DNA from: Gramella sp. MT6
GTDB lineage: Bacteria; Bacteroidota; Bacteroidia; Flavobacteriales; Flavobacteriaceae
Length of the DNA stretch: 64,000 bases
Direction: 5' to 3'
NCBI RefSeq assembly: GCF_019357415.1
Contig: NZ_CP048410.1
Coordinates: forward strand, 124,001-188,000
Shown here one piece after another: positions 1 to 8,462 of this stretch (within the stretch, counting starts at the first letter, position 1; each line of letters begins with the position of its first letter). A program made the translations under genes and the position numbers. Below the pieces are notes generated by a model that saw only the letters and a list, made by a program, of their open reading frames with translations, had not been told where the DNA came from and did no database searches.

Positions 1-212
1 TGGTGACCAAAACGATCATATTTGGCTCTCTTTTCCTGGTTTCCTAAAACTTCATAAGCCTCAGCCGACTTTTTAAACATATCTTCAGCTTTGGCATCAC
101 CAGGATTTTTATCTGGATGATATTTTAAAGCCTTCTTTCTATATGCCTTCTTAATTTCGGCTACAGAGGCGTCCTTACTAACACCTAATATTTCGTAATA
201 ATCTTCTTTCAT
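1..212 (-). CDS. dnaJ: Chaperone protein DnaJ, N-terminal part (cut by window edge)
   Basis: Hsp40 co-chaperone that delivers unfolded clients to DnaK and stimulates its ATPase. Only the J domain is inside the window, about 70 residues, beginning [16 protein letters not shown] with the HPD motif at residues 32-34 and the usual [14 protein letters not shown] end of helix IV. The ATG is at 212-210. It lies 33 nt downstream of grpE on the same strand, so the two are very probably one heat-shock transcript. Glycine-rich, zinc-finger and C-terminal domains lie beyond position 1, so completeness cannot be judged. Confidence 0.95.
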   Translation of the reverse strand, partial: MKEDYYEILGVSKDASVAEIKKAYRKKALKYHPDKNPGDAKAEDMFKKSAEAYEVLGNQEKRAKYDRFGH

Positions 213-245
213 GTTGGGTTTTTACAAAATTTGTAAAAGCGATTC

Positions 246-839
246 TTATTTTCCGGTTACAACCTTAGGATACCTAATGATTCTCTCTCCCAGCTTGTAT
301 CCAGGTTCTACTACATCAACAATCTTGCCTTTAAGATCATCTGAGGGCGCAGGAACCTGAGTAATAGCCTCATGTATCTCTGAATCAAAGTCACTTCCCT
401 GTTCAACTTCCATTCTCTCCAGGCCTTTAGCTTTAAGGGTTTCCTTAAGTTTATTGTGAATTAAAGCAATTCCTGTTAGCAGGTTTTCATCTCCAGATTT
501 CTTTAATTCGTTCAGAGCCCTGTCAAAATCGTCCATAATAGGCAGCATAGCTGTCATTACTTCCTGATTGGCAGTTTTAAACAATTCTAACCTTTCCTTT
601 GAAGTACGTCTTTTATAATTTTCGAACTCCGCGAAAAGTCTTAGAAATTTATCCTTTTCCTTCTGAAGATCTTCTTTTAAGAGCTCTTCTTCAGTAAGCT
701 CCTCTTCTCTGGCATCTATCTGTTCTTCTGTATTTTCATCATTTCCCTCTACCTCATCGATAGCATCATCGATCCTATCTTCAACCTGGTCCTTGATGTT
801 CTTTTTATCGTCTTTAACTTTATCTTCTTTTCGACTCAT
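246..839 (-). CDS. grpE: Nucleotide exchange factor GrpE
   Basis: 197-residue exchange factor that releases ADP from DnaK. Residues 1-60 are very acidic and lysine-rich, probably disordered. Residues 60-110 look like the long dimerising coiled coil (FENYKRRTSKER). The C-terminal half has the beta-domain signature around VVEPGYKLGERIIRYPKV. The ATG at 839 fits the family length. It is first in a grpE-dnaJ pair. I see no CIRCE inverted repeat or clear TAnnTTTG box in the 155 nt upstream, so its heat-shock control is not evident from sequence. Confidence 0.97.
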   Translation of the reverse strand: MSRKEDKVKDDKKNIKDQVEDRIDDAIDEVEGNDENTEEQIDAREEELTEEELLKEDLQKEKDKFLRLFAEFENYKRRTSKERLELFKTANQEVMTAMLPIMDDFDRALNELKKSGDENLLTGIALIHNKLKETLKAKGLERMEVEQGSDFDSEIHEAITQVPAPSDDLKGKIVDVVEPGYKLGERIIRYPKVVTGK

Positions 840-958
840 TACTTTTAAATTTACTTACACGCACAACTGGTCAAATTCATTGCCAATTCATTAAAAATGT
901 CAAAATGTCATCAGATACATTTAGTAATTTTTTATGAAATTACGAACCGATTTACCCT

Positions 959-966
959 TACTTTTG
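959..966 (+). promoter_or_regulatory. Bacteroidota -7 box (TACTTTTG) for the YceI lipoprotein gene
   Basis: TACTTTTG followed by C matches the Bacteroidota sigma-ABfr -7 consensus TAnnTTTG. It lies 28 nt before the ATG at 995. No good -33 TTG at the right distance was seen. Confidence 0.55.
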
Positions 967-994
967 CGCCTTAACTTTTTAAAAATAATTTGTA

Positions 995-1663
995 ATGAAA
1001 CGTATTTTTCTAAATGCATTTGTGATCGCAGGTCTGGGACTGGCAGTTACCGGATGTAAGAATAACAATAACGAAGCAGAAATGACCGATGAGAAAGAAG
1101 TAGCTACCGCAGAGGCGGAGGCAACTGAATTTACGGTTGTTCCTACTGAATCTACCATTGAATGGCAGGGTGAAAAACCAACAGGAACTCATACTGGTAC
1201 TATTAAAGTAGCCAATGGATCATTTAAGGCTAATGACAGTATTATCGAAAGCGGAACTTTCGTGATCGATATGCAGTCAATTGAGGTTACAGACCTTGAA
1301 GGTGACCAAAAAACTAACCTGGAAGCTCACTTAAAAGGAACTGTTGAAGGTAAAGAAGGTGACTTTTTTAATGTAAACGAATTTCCTGAAGCTACTTTCG
1401 AAGTAACTGGAATTACCGAAGAAGAAGGACAGTCTATGTTACAGGGTAACCTTACTATTAAAGAGGAAACCAAAAATATCGCTTTCCCGGTAAGTATTTC
1501 TAAAGATGGTGAGAACTTAATGATCACCAGTGAAGAATTTACTATTGACCGTACAAAGTGGAATGTGAACTACGGTTCTAAATCTGTATTTGAAGGTCTT
1601 GGTGACGAATTCATCTATGATGATGTTGCCTTGAAAATAAACCTGAAAGCTAAAAAGGCTTAA
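995..1663 (+). CDS. YceI family lipoprotein
   Basis: 222-residue protein with a lipoprotein signal peptide (lipobox VTGC, Cys21), an acidic linker, then a YceI beta-barrel domain from about residue 45 to the end (ESTIEWQGEKPTGTHTGTI; EEFTIDRTKWNVNYGSKS). YceI domains form a lipocalin-like barrel that binds long isoprenoid or amide lipids. The substrate here is unknown. As a lipoprotein it should sit on the periplasmic face of a membrane. It is monocistronic, with its own promoter box and a strong terminator. A second, non-lipoprotein YceI occurs at 48856. Confidence 0.9.
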   Translation: MKRIFLNAFVIAGLGLAVTGCKNNNNEAEMTDEKEVATAEAEATEFTVVPTESTIEWQGEKPTGTHTGTIKVANGSFKANDSIIESGTFVIDMQSIEVTDLEGDQKTNLEAHLKGTVEGKEGDFFNVNEFPEATFEVTGITEEEGQSMLQGNLTIKEETKNIAFPVSISKDGENLMITSEEFTIDRTKWNVNYGSKSVFEGLGDEFIYDDVALKINLKAKKA

Positions 1664-1684
1664 GTTTATAATTTGAATTTATAA

Positions 1685-1712
1685 AAAGACTGCCAAATGG
1701 CAGTCTTTTTTT
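1685..1712. terminator. Bidirectional rho-independent terminator
   Basis: Perfect 10-bp stem AAAGACTGCC / GGCAGTCTTT with an AAAT loop, followed by a T run. It sits between convergent genes (YceI on +, epimerase on -) and has A/T tracts on both sides, so it can serve both. Confidence 0.9.
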
Positions 1713-1716
1713 GTCT

Positions 1717-2619
1717 TTATGTAAGATCTCCTAGCGCCCTGGAAAGATTGGTATATTCAAAGTTATATCCCACCTGTTCAATTTTTTTGCAGCTAACTAA
1801 CTGACTGGAAAGAACAATTTCAGACATTTCACCAAGCAAGGTCTTTAAAGCGAATTTTGGAACATTTGGAAGCCAGATAGATTTTCCCATTTTGGCCGCC
1901 AGTTCTTTGGTCAATTCTTTATTGGTGACAGGGTTTGGAGCAACGGCGTTGTAGACTCCGGTTAATTGATTCTCGATCGCAAACAGGAATATCCCGGCAA
2001 GGTCTTTAAGATGTATCCAGGATTGCCATTGTTTACCACTACCCAGCGCTGCCCCCATATTCAGAGAAATTGGTTTCTTGATCTTCTCCAGCATACCACC
2101 ATCTTCCGCAAGCACCAATCCTACTCTTATTTTAGCGACATCGATGCCTAAACTTTCAAATTGGTCTGCTGCTGCCTCCCATTTCCGAACCACCTCACCC
2201 ACAAAATTATCGGCTACCTGCTCGTTATCCTCGAAATAAAGTTTTTCCAGACTGCTAGGATAAACGCCAATAGCACTGGCAGAAATAAAATTCTCTACAT
2301 GGTGAGAGGTTTTCTCTAAAGTTCTGAAAAGTAAATCGGCGGTTTCTGTGCGGCTTTTAATGATCTTTCTTTTGTAAGAATCAGACCAGGGTTCTGCTAT
2401 ACTGGCTCCGGCAAGATGCACAATGGTATGAACGCCATCCAGACATCCAGTTTCTATCTCTTTATTGTTGGGATCCCAGAAAAATCCCTGATAATCTTCT
2501 TCTTTCTCAATTTTAGATTTACTGGTGGTGAGATAATTTACCTTTATTCCTTTTTCACGGCATAATCTAGTCAACTCCGTTCCAATAAGTCCTGTAGCAC
2601 CTGTGATCAATACCCGCAT
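1717..2619 (-). CDS. TIGR01777 family epimerase (extended SDR, YfcH-like)
   Basis: 300-residue NAD(P)-dependent sugar-epimerase-like protein. The Rossmann glycine motif GATGLIGTEL is at residues 7-16, followed by VHLAGASIAEPWS, the FISASAIGVYPS segment and a C-terminal DUF1731-type region (WLPNVPKFALKTLLGEMSEIVL). The family is conserved, but its physiological substrate is not established. Length is normal. The gene follows mnmD on the same strand after 58 nt and may be cotranscribed with it. Confidence 0.9.
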   Translation of the reverse strand: MRVLITGATGLIGTELTRLCREKGIKVNYLTTSKSKIEKEEDYQGFFWDPNNKEIETGCLDGVHTIVHLAGASIAEPWSDSYKRKIIKSRTETADLLFRTLEKTSHHVENFISASAIGVYPSSLEKLYFEDNEQVADNFVGEVVRKWEAAADQFESLGIDVAKIRVGLVLAEDGGMLEKIKKPISLNMGAALGSGKQWQSWIHLKDLAGIFLFAIENQLTGVYNAVAPNPVTNKELTKELAAKMGKSIWLPNVPKFALKTLLGEMSEIVLSSQLVSCKKIEQVGYNFEYTNLSRALGDLT

Positions 2620-2677
2620 AAGTTTTTCTTGTTAAGATACGTAAGACATCAGGGGTGCGCTGCATTTTATAAGACCT

Positions 2678-3367
2678 TTAACTGCTTTCATCCAATTTTT
2701 TAACAGCCCTTAACATTTCTCTTTTTCCGGGAGGTCCGGGAAGTTTTTCTACCAGAAAACCGTTAGCGAGCATAGCTCTTCTCACGCTGCCTTTTGCCGC
2801 ATATGTAACGAGAACTCCATTTTCTTTTAAGGCTTTGAACATAATAGAAAAAATTTCCTCTGTCCATAGTTCAGGCTGAACTCGAGCTCCAAAAGCATCA
2901 AAGTAAATGAGGTCATAAAGCTCAATATCTTCTATTTCATCAAACTTTTTTTCAAGTTTATTTAAACTGAAATATTTTGTGACTTCAGATCTTTCCTCCC
3001 ACGGTATGGTATGCATTTCGCTAAATTCGGACTGACACTCTTCCGCCTGACACGCTTCAGGATAGTTAAGCTGCAAGACTTCTTCAGCCGAAACTGGATA
3101 AGCCTCCACTCCGGTGTATTCGATCTTCTGTTTTAAACGTTCCGCCTCAATCATTGTGAGAAATGCATTGAGTCCCGTTCCAAATCCAATCTCTAATATT
3201 GAAATCTCTGAAGGATTAAAAGTTTCTAGATGATAAAACAAACCCATTTTCAGGAAAACGTGCCTCGCTTCCTGCACAGCTCCATGTTTAGAATGATATT
3301 GTTCATTCCATTCCGGTAAATGAATGGTTACCGAACCGTCTTCAGTCTTAATGATCTTTCTTTCCAA
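2678..3367 (-). CDS. mnmD: tRNA 5-methylaminomethyl-2-thiouridine34 methyltransferase MnmD
   Basis: 229-residue SAM-dependent methyltransferase for the last step of mnm5s2U34 formation in tRNA. Visible are the SAM motif ILEIGFGTGLNAFL near residue 60 and the family signature YDLIYFDAFGARVQPELW. The FAD oxidoreductase domain (MnmC1) of enterobacterial MnmC is absent, as is usual outside gammaproteobacteria. The only start that fits is TTG at 3367, 1 nt after the stop of the DUF4920 gene, which implies translational coupling. Confidence 0.9.
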   Translation of the reverse strand: MERKIIKTEDGSVTIHLPEWNEQYHSKHGAVQEARHVFLKMGLFYHLETFNPSEISILEIGFGTGLNAFLTMIEAERLKQKIEYTGVEAYPVSAEEVLQLNYPEACQAEECQSEFSEMHTIPWEERSEVTKYFSLNKLEKKFDEIEDIELYDLIYFDAFGARVQPELWTEEIFSIMFKALKENGVLVTYAAKGSVRRAMLANGFLVEKLPGPPGKREMLRAVKKLDESS

Positions 3368-3368
3368 A

Positions 3369-3881
3369 CTATTGTTTTATTAGTACCCCATGGGCCAGGA
3401 AGCCTGGAGCTCTTGATGGTCTTGAAATAGCTTCGATCTCTTTTTTGGATTTACCAGCATCTTTCGCAAAGTGCTTCTGGTCTTCTACAGATGTTTCTTC
3501 CATAAAGGCAATTCCTTCGACGATCACTTGCTTCCCTTCAATATCCTTAGGAACAAAAAACCCATAATCCTTGAATTTCACCATTGGATCTTCATCAGTA
3601 TCTGGGAGATCAAGAGTCATCCAACATCCCTTCATTTTACAAACACTATTTACAGTAGTAGAAAATTTGGCAGTAATAGTATCGCCGGCAGCAAGTGCCT
3701 GGTATTTTTCTTTCATTTCCCGGGCAGTTAAACTGCTGACAGGTGAGATCTCTTCTCCAAAACTTTTATAATCCTGTTGTTCAATATTAGCTAAGGCTAA
3801 ATCGTTTTGCTGCTTTGTCTCATGATCTCTACAGGCAGTAAAACCCAGCACGCATATAGCGAGTATAAAATACATTCTCAT
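3369..3881 (-). CDS. DUF4920 domain lipoprotein
   Basis: From the ATG at 3881 the product has 170 residues. It has a short lipoprotein signal (MRMYFILAICVLGFTAC, Cys17) and a DUF4920 domain with CKMKGCWMTL and DYGFFVPKDIEGK, a beta-rich OB-like fold found in Bacteroidota. The cysteines around CKMKGC may bind a metal; this is inference. An upstream TTG at 3890 would make an N-terminus less like a signal peptide. Promoter box at 3911-3918. Next downstream is mnmD. Confidence 0.82.
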   Translation of the reverse strand: MRMYFILAICVLGFTACRDHETKQQNDLALANIEQQDYKSFGEEISPVSSLTAREMKEKYQALAAGDTITAKFSTTVNSVCKMKGCWMTLDLPDTDEDPMVKFKDYGFFVPKDIEGKQVIVEGIAFMEETSVEDQKHFAKDAGKSKKEIEAISRPSRAPGFLAHGVLIKQ

Positions 3882-3910
3882 GGATATCAAGTATTGTAAG
3901 GGTTAAGCTT

Positions 3911-3918
3911 CAAATTTA
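3911..3918 (-). promoter_or_regulatory. Bacteroidota -7 box (TAAATTTG) for the DUF4920-mnmD unit
   Basis: On the minus strand this reads TAAATTTG, matching TAnnTTTG. Predicted transcription start is near 3904, giving a leader of about 23 nt to the ATG at 3881. It is divergent from the ilvE promoter. Confidence 0.6.
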
Positions 3919-3931
3919 CCAAAACTTTAGA

Positions 3932-3962
3932 TTTTGATTCTGCATTTAATTGGGTAAATTTG
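3932..3962 (+). promoter_or_regulatory. Bacteroidota promoter of ilvE (TTTTG, 18 nt, TAAATTTG)
   Basis: The -33 element TTTTG at 3932-3936 and the -7 box TAAATTTG at 3955-3962 are separated by 18 nt, matching the family consensus in sequence and spacing. Predicted transcription start is near 3969, so translation must begin at the ATG at 3980 and not at upstream in-frame codons. Confidence 0.8.
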
Positions 3963-3979
3963 TGGCTAATCCAATTATT

Positions 3980-5047
3980 ATGAAAAATCTCACATCAATG
4001 ATAGATATACAAAGATCTCCCAATTCTAAAATTAAAGATACCAATTTTGATAATCTCGTATTCGGGCAGGTTTTTACAGATCATATGATGGAGTGTGATT
4101 TTAAAGATGGGGAATGGCAAACACCAGTAATTAAACCATATGGTCCTCTATCTTTAGAACCGTCTGCGAGAGTTTTCCATTATGGACAGGCTGTATTTGA
4201 AGGCATGAAGGCCTATAAAGACAAAGATGACACAATCTGGCTATTTAGACCAGACCAGAACTTTGAAAGAATCAATAAATCTAGCAAACGTCTTGCTATT
4301 CCTGAATTCCCTAAAGAGTATTTTTTCACTGCACTGGAAGAACTTTTAAAGCTGGAGAAAGACTGGATCAAAAAGGGATTTGGAAATAGCTTATACATAC
4401 GTCCATTCGTAATAGCTACTGAAGCTGGAGTTTCAGCTTCTGCTGCCAAAGAATATAAATTCATGATCATTTGCTCCCCGGCACAGGCATATTATAGCGG
4501 TGAGGTTAGAGTGAAATTTTCAGAAAAATTTAGCCGTGCGGCAGATGGCGGAGTTGGATTTGCCAAGGCCGCAGGAAATTATGGCGCACAATTTTATCCT
4601 ACTAATCTAGCCAAGGAAGAAGGCTTCCAGCAGATCATCTGGACAGATGCCAATTCTCATGATTACCTTGAGGAAGCAGGAACAATGAATATTTTCTTCA
4701 GAATAGGAGATAAATTGATCACTGCTCCTACTAATGACAGGATACTTGACGGGGTTACCAGAAAAAGTGTTTTAACCTTAGCTGAAGAGTTCAATATTGA
4801 TACTGAAGTTCGCCGGGTTAGCGTTCAGGAAATTATTGAGGCGGCTGAAAATGGTGAATTGAAAGAAATGTTTGGATCTGGTACTGCTACAGTAATTAAC
4901 CCAATTGTTGGTTTCGGCCATAAGGATAAGAAATTCGAACTACCAAAAATAGAGGATTCCTACGCTAAATTCTTCAAGGACAAACTAATGAAGATTCAAT
5001 ATAATGAAGCTGAAGATAAATTTGGCTGGAGATACGAAGTAAAATAA
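3980..5047 (+). CDS. ilvE: Branched-chain amino acid aminotransferase
   Basis: 355-residue class IV PLP aminotransferase that interconverts Leu, Ile and Val with their 2-oxo acids. It shows the type II BCAT pattern: FHYGQAVFEGMKAY, the PLP lysine in FAKAAGNYG near residue 196, EEAGTMNIFF and GSGTATVINPI. I chose the ATG at 3980 because the promoter -7 box at 3955-3962 overlaps any longer reading frame. No other ilv genes are adjacent. A hairpin terminator follows. Confidence 0.96.
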   Translation: MKNLTSMIDIQRSPNSKIKDTNFDNLVFGQVFTDHMMECDFKDGEWQTPVIKPYGPLSLEPSARVFHYGQAVFEGMKAYKDKDDTIWLFRPDQNFERINKSSKRLAIPEFPKEYFFTALEELLKLEKDWIKKGFGNSLYIRPFVIATEAGVSASAAKEYKFMIICSPAQAYYSGEVRVKFSEKFSRAADGGVGFAKAAGNYGAQFYPTNLAKEEGFQQIIWTDANSHDYLEEAGTMNIFFRIGDKLITAPTNDRILDGVTRKSVLTLAEEFNIDTEVRRVSVQEIIEAAENGELKEMFGSGTATVINPIVGFGHKDKKFELPKIEDSYAKFFKDKLMKIQYNEAEDKFGWRYEVK

Positions 5048-5070
5048 TCTTTGAAACGATATTTATAAAG

Positions 5071-5094
5071 TCCCGGTCAATGCCGGGATTTTTT
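5071..5094. terminator. Rho-independent terminator after ilvE
   Basis: Stem TCCCGG / CCGGGA with loop TCAATG and a TTTTTT tail. The tail overlaps the stop codon of the minus-strand gene beginning at 5093. Confidence 0.85.
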
Positions 5095-6118
5095 ATTTAG
5101 GTGGAAATATTATCGGGATACGATATTGCCTGGCATTTTCTTTTTTACCTGATGGATTGGCACGTTTAAAGACTAAATATCCACGTTCATCATCTGGCCC
5201 TTCAAACTCTATTTCACCGCTAAAATTCACAAAATCTTTCGTCATCCACTCTCCTTCAGCTTTTATATAGCTTTCAGCGATCTTTTTAAAATCCTTATCC
5301 AAAATCTCAATTGGCGCGTTGGCTTCGAAAAACCAGAAACCCTTTGCCTTACCACTTACTTTTAAGGGAGATCGAACATCTTTATTTGGAAGAGGCTTTT
5401 CGACCTGGATAAGTTCAGAAATATCACTTTTCTCATTTAATTTGAATTTAAACGATTCCAGGATACTAATAAGTTCAGCTTTAGTTTGTTCGTCAATTTC
5501 ACCTGAGTAGCGAACTTCATCGTTCCCCATGGGATCACAATCCTCCATTTTCTTTTGCCTACCAGTTTCCTTACCAAAACATTCCGCCGCGAAATCGTTA
5601 ATTTTGAAATGAACAAAAATACCACCATAGTTGTCCCAGCCAGACGGAGCATTTTCAAACCTGATAAAATAGGCCCAGGGACTATTATTTTCGAGAAGAT
5701 AGATTTTACTATTGTCTTTATCGATATTGGGAACATCAGGCAGAGCACCATTCCAATTCACCAGGTCGGTACTATTTCCAGAAGGCGCGTCCACTCCAAA
5801 ACCTTTAGGAAGAACAGCCATATATGCTATATCAGGTTTTTCATGAATAGCAAAAGGAGGATTATAATTTGTTTTTGCCGGAAATAGATTAATAACCGGG
5901 CTCTTTCCGGGAAGTTCAGATTCAAGAACTCGAAAATTGGCAGGATAGTCTAAAGAATAAGACCATTCCTTGTTCTGATAACTTTCTGTGTGCTCAACAT
6001 CTTTTCGGTTTTCTTTTATTTCCTTTGAAATTTCAGTGCTGGTACTTTTACTATTTTCAGTATTGTTCTTACAGGAAACACAAAGAATTAAAACCAGAAA
6101 AATAAGTACTGATCGCAT
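5093..6118 (-). CDS. Lipoprotein with C-terminal Gmad2 (immunoglobulin-like) domain
   Basis: 341 residues from the ATG at 6118; an in-frame TTG at 6130 would add four. It has a lipoprotein signal peptide with lipobox CVSC (Cys16), a Ser/Thr/Lys-rich spacer, and a central domain of unknown type beginning WSYSLDYPANFRV. The C-terminal region from about residue 240 reads SPLKVSGKAKGFWFFEANAP and ends with GYLVFKRANPSG. That C-terminal pattern is the Gmad2 bacterial spore-germination-type Ig-like domain, also seen in non-sporeformers. It is probably an envelope protein of unknown ligand. Confidence 0.75.
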   Translation of the reverse strand: MRSVLIFLVLILCVSCKNNTENSKSTSTEISKEIKENRKDVEHTESYQNKEWSYSLDYPANFRVLESELPGKSPVINLFPAKTNYNPPFAIHEKPDIAYMAVLPKGFGVDAPSGNSTDLVNWNGALPDVPNIDKDNSKIYLLENNSPWAYFIRFENAPSGWDNYGGIFVHFKINDFAAECFGKETGRQKKMEDCDPMGNDEVRYSGEIDEQTKAELISILESFKFKLNEKSDISELIQVEKPLPNKDVRSPLKVSGKAKGFWFFEANAPIEILDKDFKKIAESYIKAEGEWMTKDFVNFSGEIEFEGPDDERGYLVFKRANPSGKKENARQYRIPIIFPPK

Positions 6119-6179
6119 TTTTATTTTCAAGTTAAAAAAATGAGATCACGATTATTTTAAAATTCTCTAAAAACTGAAC

Positions 6180-6566
6180 CTACTTCTCAAGGATACGGTC
6201 TATATCGGGTTTAAAATAATTTGGTCCCTTAAGAACTTTCCCGTCCTCACGATAGATAGGCTTCCCATCTGCACCAAGTTTACTCATATTACTAGATTGG
6301 ATTTCGTCAAAAACTTCCTCAATCTTATGTTGCATACCATGTTCTATAATGGTTCCGCAAAGGATATAAAGCATATCGCCTAATGCATCAGCAACTTCAG
6401 TAAGATCATTATTATTCGCAGCTTCCAGGTATTCTTCATTTTCCTCTTTCATCAGGTTGAACCTTAAAAGGTTCTTTGCTTTTCCCAGATCGGCCTTCGG
6501 CTTTTCATTAATCCCTAAACCAAAGGCCGAATGGAATTCTTTTACTGCCGCAATTCTTTTCTTCAT
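6180..6566 (-). CDS. MazG-like / PRA-PH family nucleotide pyrophosphohydrolase
   Basis: 128-residue all-alpha NTP pyrophosphohydrolase of the MazG/PRA-PH superfamily. The metal-binding acidic pattern is visible: KEENEEYLEA in helix 2 and EVADALGDMLYI in helix 3. Proteins of this kind hydrolyse (d)NTPs or related compounds to monophosphates. It is not histidine-pathway HisE, because no his genes are nearby and the C-terminus (GKVLKGPNYFKPDI) resembles the DUF550/HAD-associated phage-type group. Substrate unknown. Confidence 0.8.
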   Translation of the reverse strand: MKKRIAAVKEFHSAFGLGINEKPKADLGKAKNLLRFNLMKEENEEYLEAANNNDLTEVADALGDMLYILCGTIIEHGMQHKIEEVFDEIQSSNMSKLGADGKPIYREDGKVLKGPNYFKPDIDRILEK

Positions 6567-6588
6567 ATTATATCAAGCTTTAAAAAGT

Positions 6589-6596
6589 TAACTTTG
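6589..6596 (+). promoter_or_regulatory. Bacteroidota -7 box (TAACTTTG)
   Basis: TAACTTTG followed by C matches TAnnTTTG. It lies 16 nt before the ATG at 6613, giving a short leader. No -33 element was recognised. Confidence 0.55.
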
Positions 6597-6612
6597 CATA
6601 AAAATAAACAAA

Positions 6613-6801
6613 ATGTTTTCTACCGGACAGTTGATCTTTGCAGGTCTTTTCGTAATCGCCTTCATCATAATCATGATCTTTAGTTATAGAAAAGATATTC
6701 GCCTACACAAGAAATATTATAAAGGAAGTATTTTCGTCTTGCTTGGATTTATAGTATTCATTCTTATACTCTTTTTTATAAAAAGCAGGCTGAATCACTA
6801 G
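6613..6801 (+). CDS. Small membrane protein, 62 residues
   Basis: Two hydrophobic helices (about residues 5-23 and 39-57) are separated by a basic loop RKDIRLHKKYYKGS, and the end is KSRLNH. This is probably a conserved small inner-membrane protein of flavobacteria; I do not recognise a named family. A promoter box just upstream and normal codon use support it as a real gene. It ends 70 nt before the SRPBCC gene, and the two may share a transcript. Confidence 0.7.
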   Translation: MFSTGQLIFAGLFVIAFIIIMIFSYRKDIRLHKKYYKGSIFVLLGFIVFILILFFIKSRLNH

Positions 6802-6871
6802 TTACATAGGAATTAACCTACGCCTAATTTCCTATTTTAATTATATTAGCATCACCTAATCTTAACCAGAC

Positions 6872-7924
6872 ATGAAAATTTTTAAATATCTTTTTTTCCT
6901 TTTACTCATATTTATAATCGGTGCTTCCATCTATATAGCTACCAAGGATGGAAAATTCCAGGTGGAACAAAAAGAGATGATGATGGTGCCACAGGAAGTT
7001 GTATTTAATGAGGTAAATGAATTCACATCCTGGAAAAAATGGGAACCATGGTCTCAGGAGGCAGAAGATATGATTATAAATTACGGAGAAAAAACCAGTG
7101 GTGAAGGAGCTTCTTATTCATGGAGCAGTGAAGAAATGGGTGAAGGTGAAATAAATACAGAGAAAGCTAATCCTCATACCAGTATAGATCAGAAAATAAC
7201 CTTTAAAACTCCTTTTGGCGAGTCTACGAGCGATGTTTACTGGGAATTCAACAAGCAGGGAGATAGCACGATGGTTACCTGGGGAATGAAAGGTGAGCAA
7301 AGCTTCATGGAAAAAGCTGCTTTTATATTTCAGGATGAAAGCATTAGCGAAATGATGCAGCCAATGTTCGAAAAAGGGCTGAATAATTTAGAAGAAGTTC
7401 TCAAAGAAAAAATGGAAACTTATTCTATAAATATAGATGGGGTTACTCAGCATGGAGGTGGCTATTATATGTATGTCACTACGGCAAGTAAGATAAGCCA
7501 GGTAACCGAAAGGATGCCTAAAATGATCGGGGAAGTCAAGAATTATATGGCCAATAACAATATTGAGCAGGTAGGGAATCCTCTTATTCTATACAATCAA
7601 TGGAACGAAGATGCTGGTACTGCGATCTATTCAGCAGCAATTTTCACTCCAAGCGAGGTCATCACCCCTGCAGAAAGTAATGTATTGAACGGTTTTATGC
7701 AGAACCAGAGAACCTTAAAAACTTCCCTCAAAGGTGATTACAAAAACCTTAAAGAAGCCTGGCATGCTGCTTATGAATACATAAACAACAATGGTCTAAC
7801 CGCCAATGAAGATGCACAGCCTTTCGAAGTATACGTAACAGGACCAAATGAAAATGCTAATCCTGCAAAATGGATAACAAATATCTATATTCCACTAAAG
7901 CAACAGGAAAATATTGAAGATTAA
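6872..7924 (+). CDS. SRPBCC plus GyrI-like two-domain protein
   Basis: 350 residues with an N-terminal membrane anchor or uncleaved signal (residues 4-24). An SRPBCC (polyketide-cyclase-like) ligand-binding domain spans about 30-150 (FTSWKKWEPWS; VYWEFNKQGDSTMVTWGMKG). A GyrI-like/AraC-effector-type domain spans about 155-340 (ERMPKMIGEVKNYM; FEVYVTGPNENANPAKWITN). This pairing is common in flavobacteria, and both domains bind small hydrophobic molecules. Ligand unknown. Its stop overlaps the crcB start by 1 nt (TAATG), so the two are translationally coupled. Confidence 0.8.
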   Translation: MKIFKYLFFLLLIFIIGASIYIATKDGKFQVEQKEMMMVPQEVVFNEVNEFTSWKKWEPWSQEAEDMIINYGEKTSGEGASYSWSSEEMGEGEINTEKANPHTSIDQKITFKTPFGESTSDVYWEFNKQGDSTMVTWGMKGEQSFMEKAAFIFQDESISEMMQPMFEKGLNNLEEVLKEKMETYSINIDGVTQHGGGYYMYVTTASKISQVTERMPKMIGEVKNYMANNNIEQVGNPLILYNQWNEDAGTAIYSAAIFTPSEVITPAESNVLNGFMQNQRTLKTSLKGDYKNLKEAWHAAYEYINNNGLTANEDAQPFEVYVTGPNENANPAKWITNIYIPLKQQENIED

Positions 7925-8295
7925 TGATTAAAAATCTGATTTTGGTATTTATTGGTGGTGGCCTGGGCAGCAGTCTTAGGTATATTATTGGTAAATATCT
8001 CAATGCAGGTCACCTTCTTCCCTTCGGAACTTTTCTTGTCAATATTTTAGGCAGCCTCATACTTGGGGTTATACTTGGATGGGCTCTTAAAACTAATAGC
8101 CTCAACACTCCATTAAACCTTATGCTTGGTATAGGTTTTTGCGGAGGGTTTACTACTTTTTCTACATTTTCTTTTGAGAATTATTCCATTATCAAATCTG
8201 GAGATTATTTAACGTTCTCAGTCTATCTTTTTGGAAGCCTGATCCTGGGAATGTTAGCCGTTCTAATCGGAATTTTCATCTCTAAATACCTGTAA
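7924..8295 (+). CDS. crcB: Fluoride channel CrcB/Fluc
   Basis: 123-residue, four-helix inner-membrane protein of the Fluc family, which works as an antiparallel dimer exporting fluoride. Signatures seen are GGGLGSSLRYIIG near the N-terminus, the NILGSLILG helix and GFCGGFTTFSTFSFEN carrying the conserved phenylalanines and Thr-Phe-Ser motif. It starts inside the stop of the preceding gene. I see no crcB-type fluoride riboswitch upstream, as expected for a second gene in a pair. Confidence 0.93.
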   Translation: MIKNLILVFIGGGLGSSLRYIIGKYLNAGHLLPFGTFLVNILGSLILGVILGWALKTNSLNTPLNLMLGIGFCGGFTTFSTFSFENYSIIKSGDYLTFSVYLFGSLILGMLAVLIGIFISKYL

Positions 8296-8340
8296 TTAAA
8301 AATAAAGGATACGAAATCCTGAAAAATATTGATTTAAAAT

Positions 8341-8374
8341 AAATACCCCTAAATTTTTAGGGGTATTTATTTTT
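8341..8374 (+). terminator. Rho-independent terminator after crcB
   Basis: 11-bp stem AAATACCCCTA / TAGGGGTATTT with an AATTTT loop and a T-rich tail. Confidence 0.88.
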
Positions 8375-8462
8375 TATTTAATAAAAATGATCACACTACC
8401 CTACTTTTTTAAGGGTCTATACTTCTATTTCTATAAATTTAACCAATTATTAATATTTAATT

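Noticed and set aside
5437..5751. Second minus-strand frame of 104 codons inside the Gmad2 lipoprotein gene
   Set aside because: The main frame is continuous with a signal peptide and a recognisable domain; this is an out-of-frame shadow.
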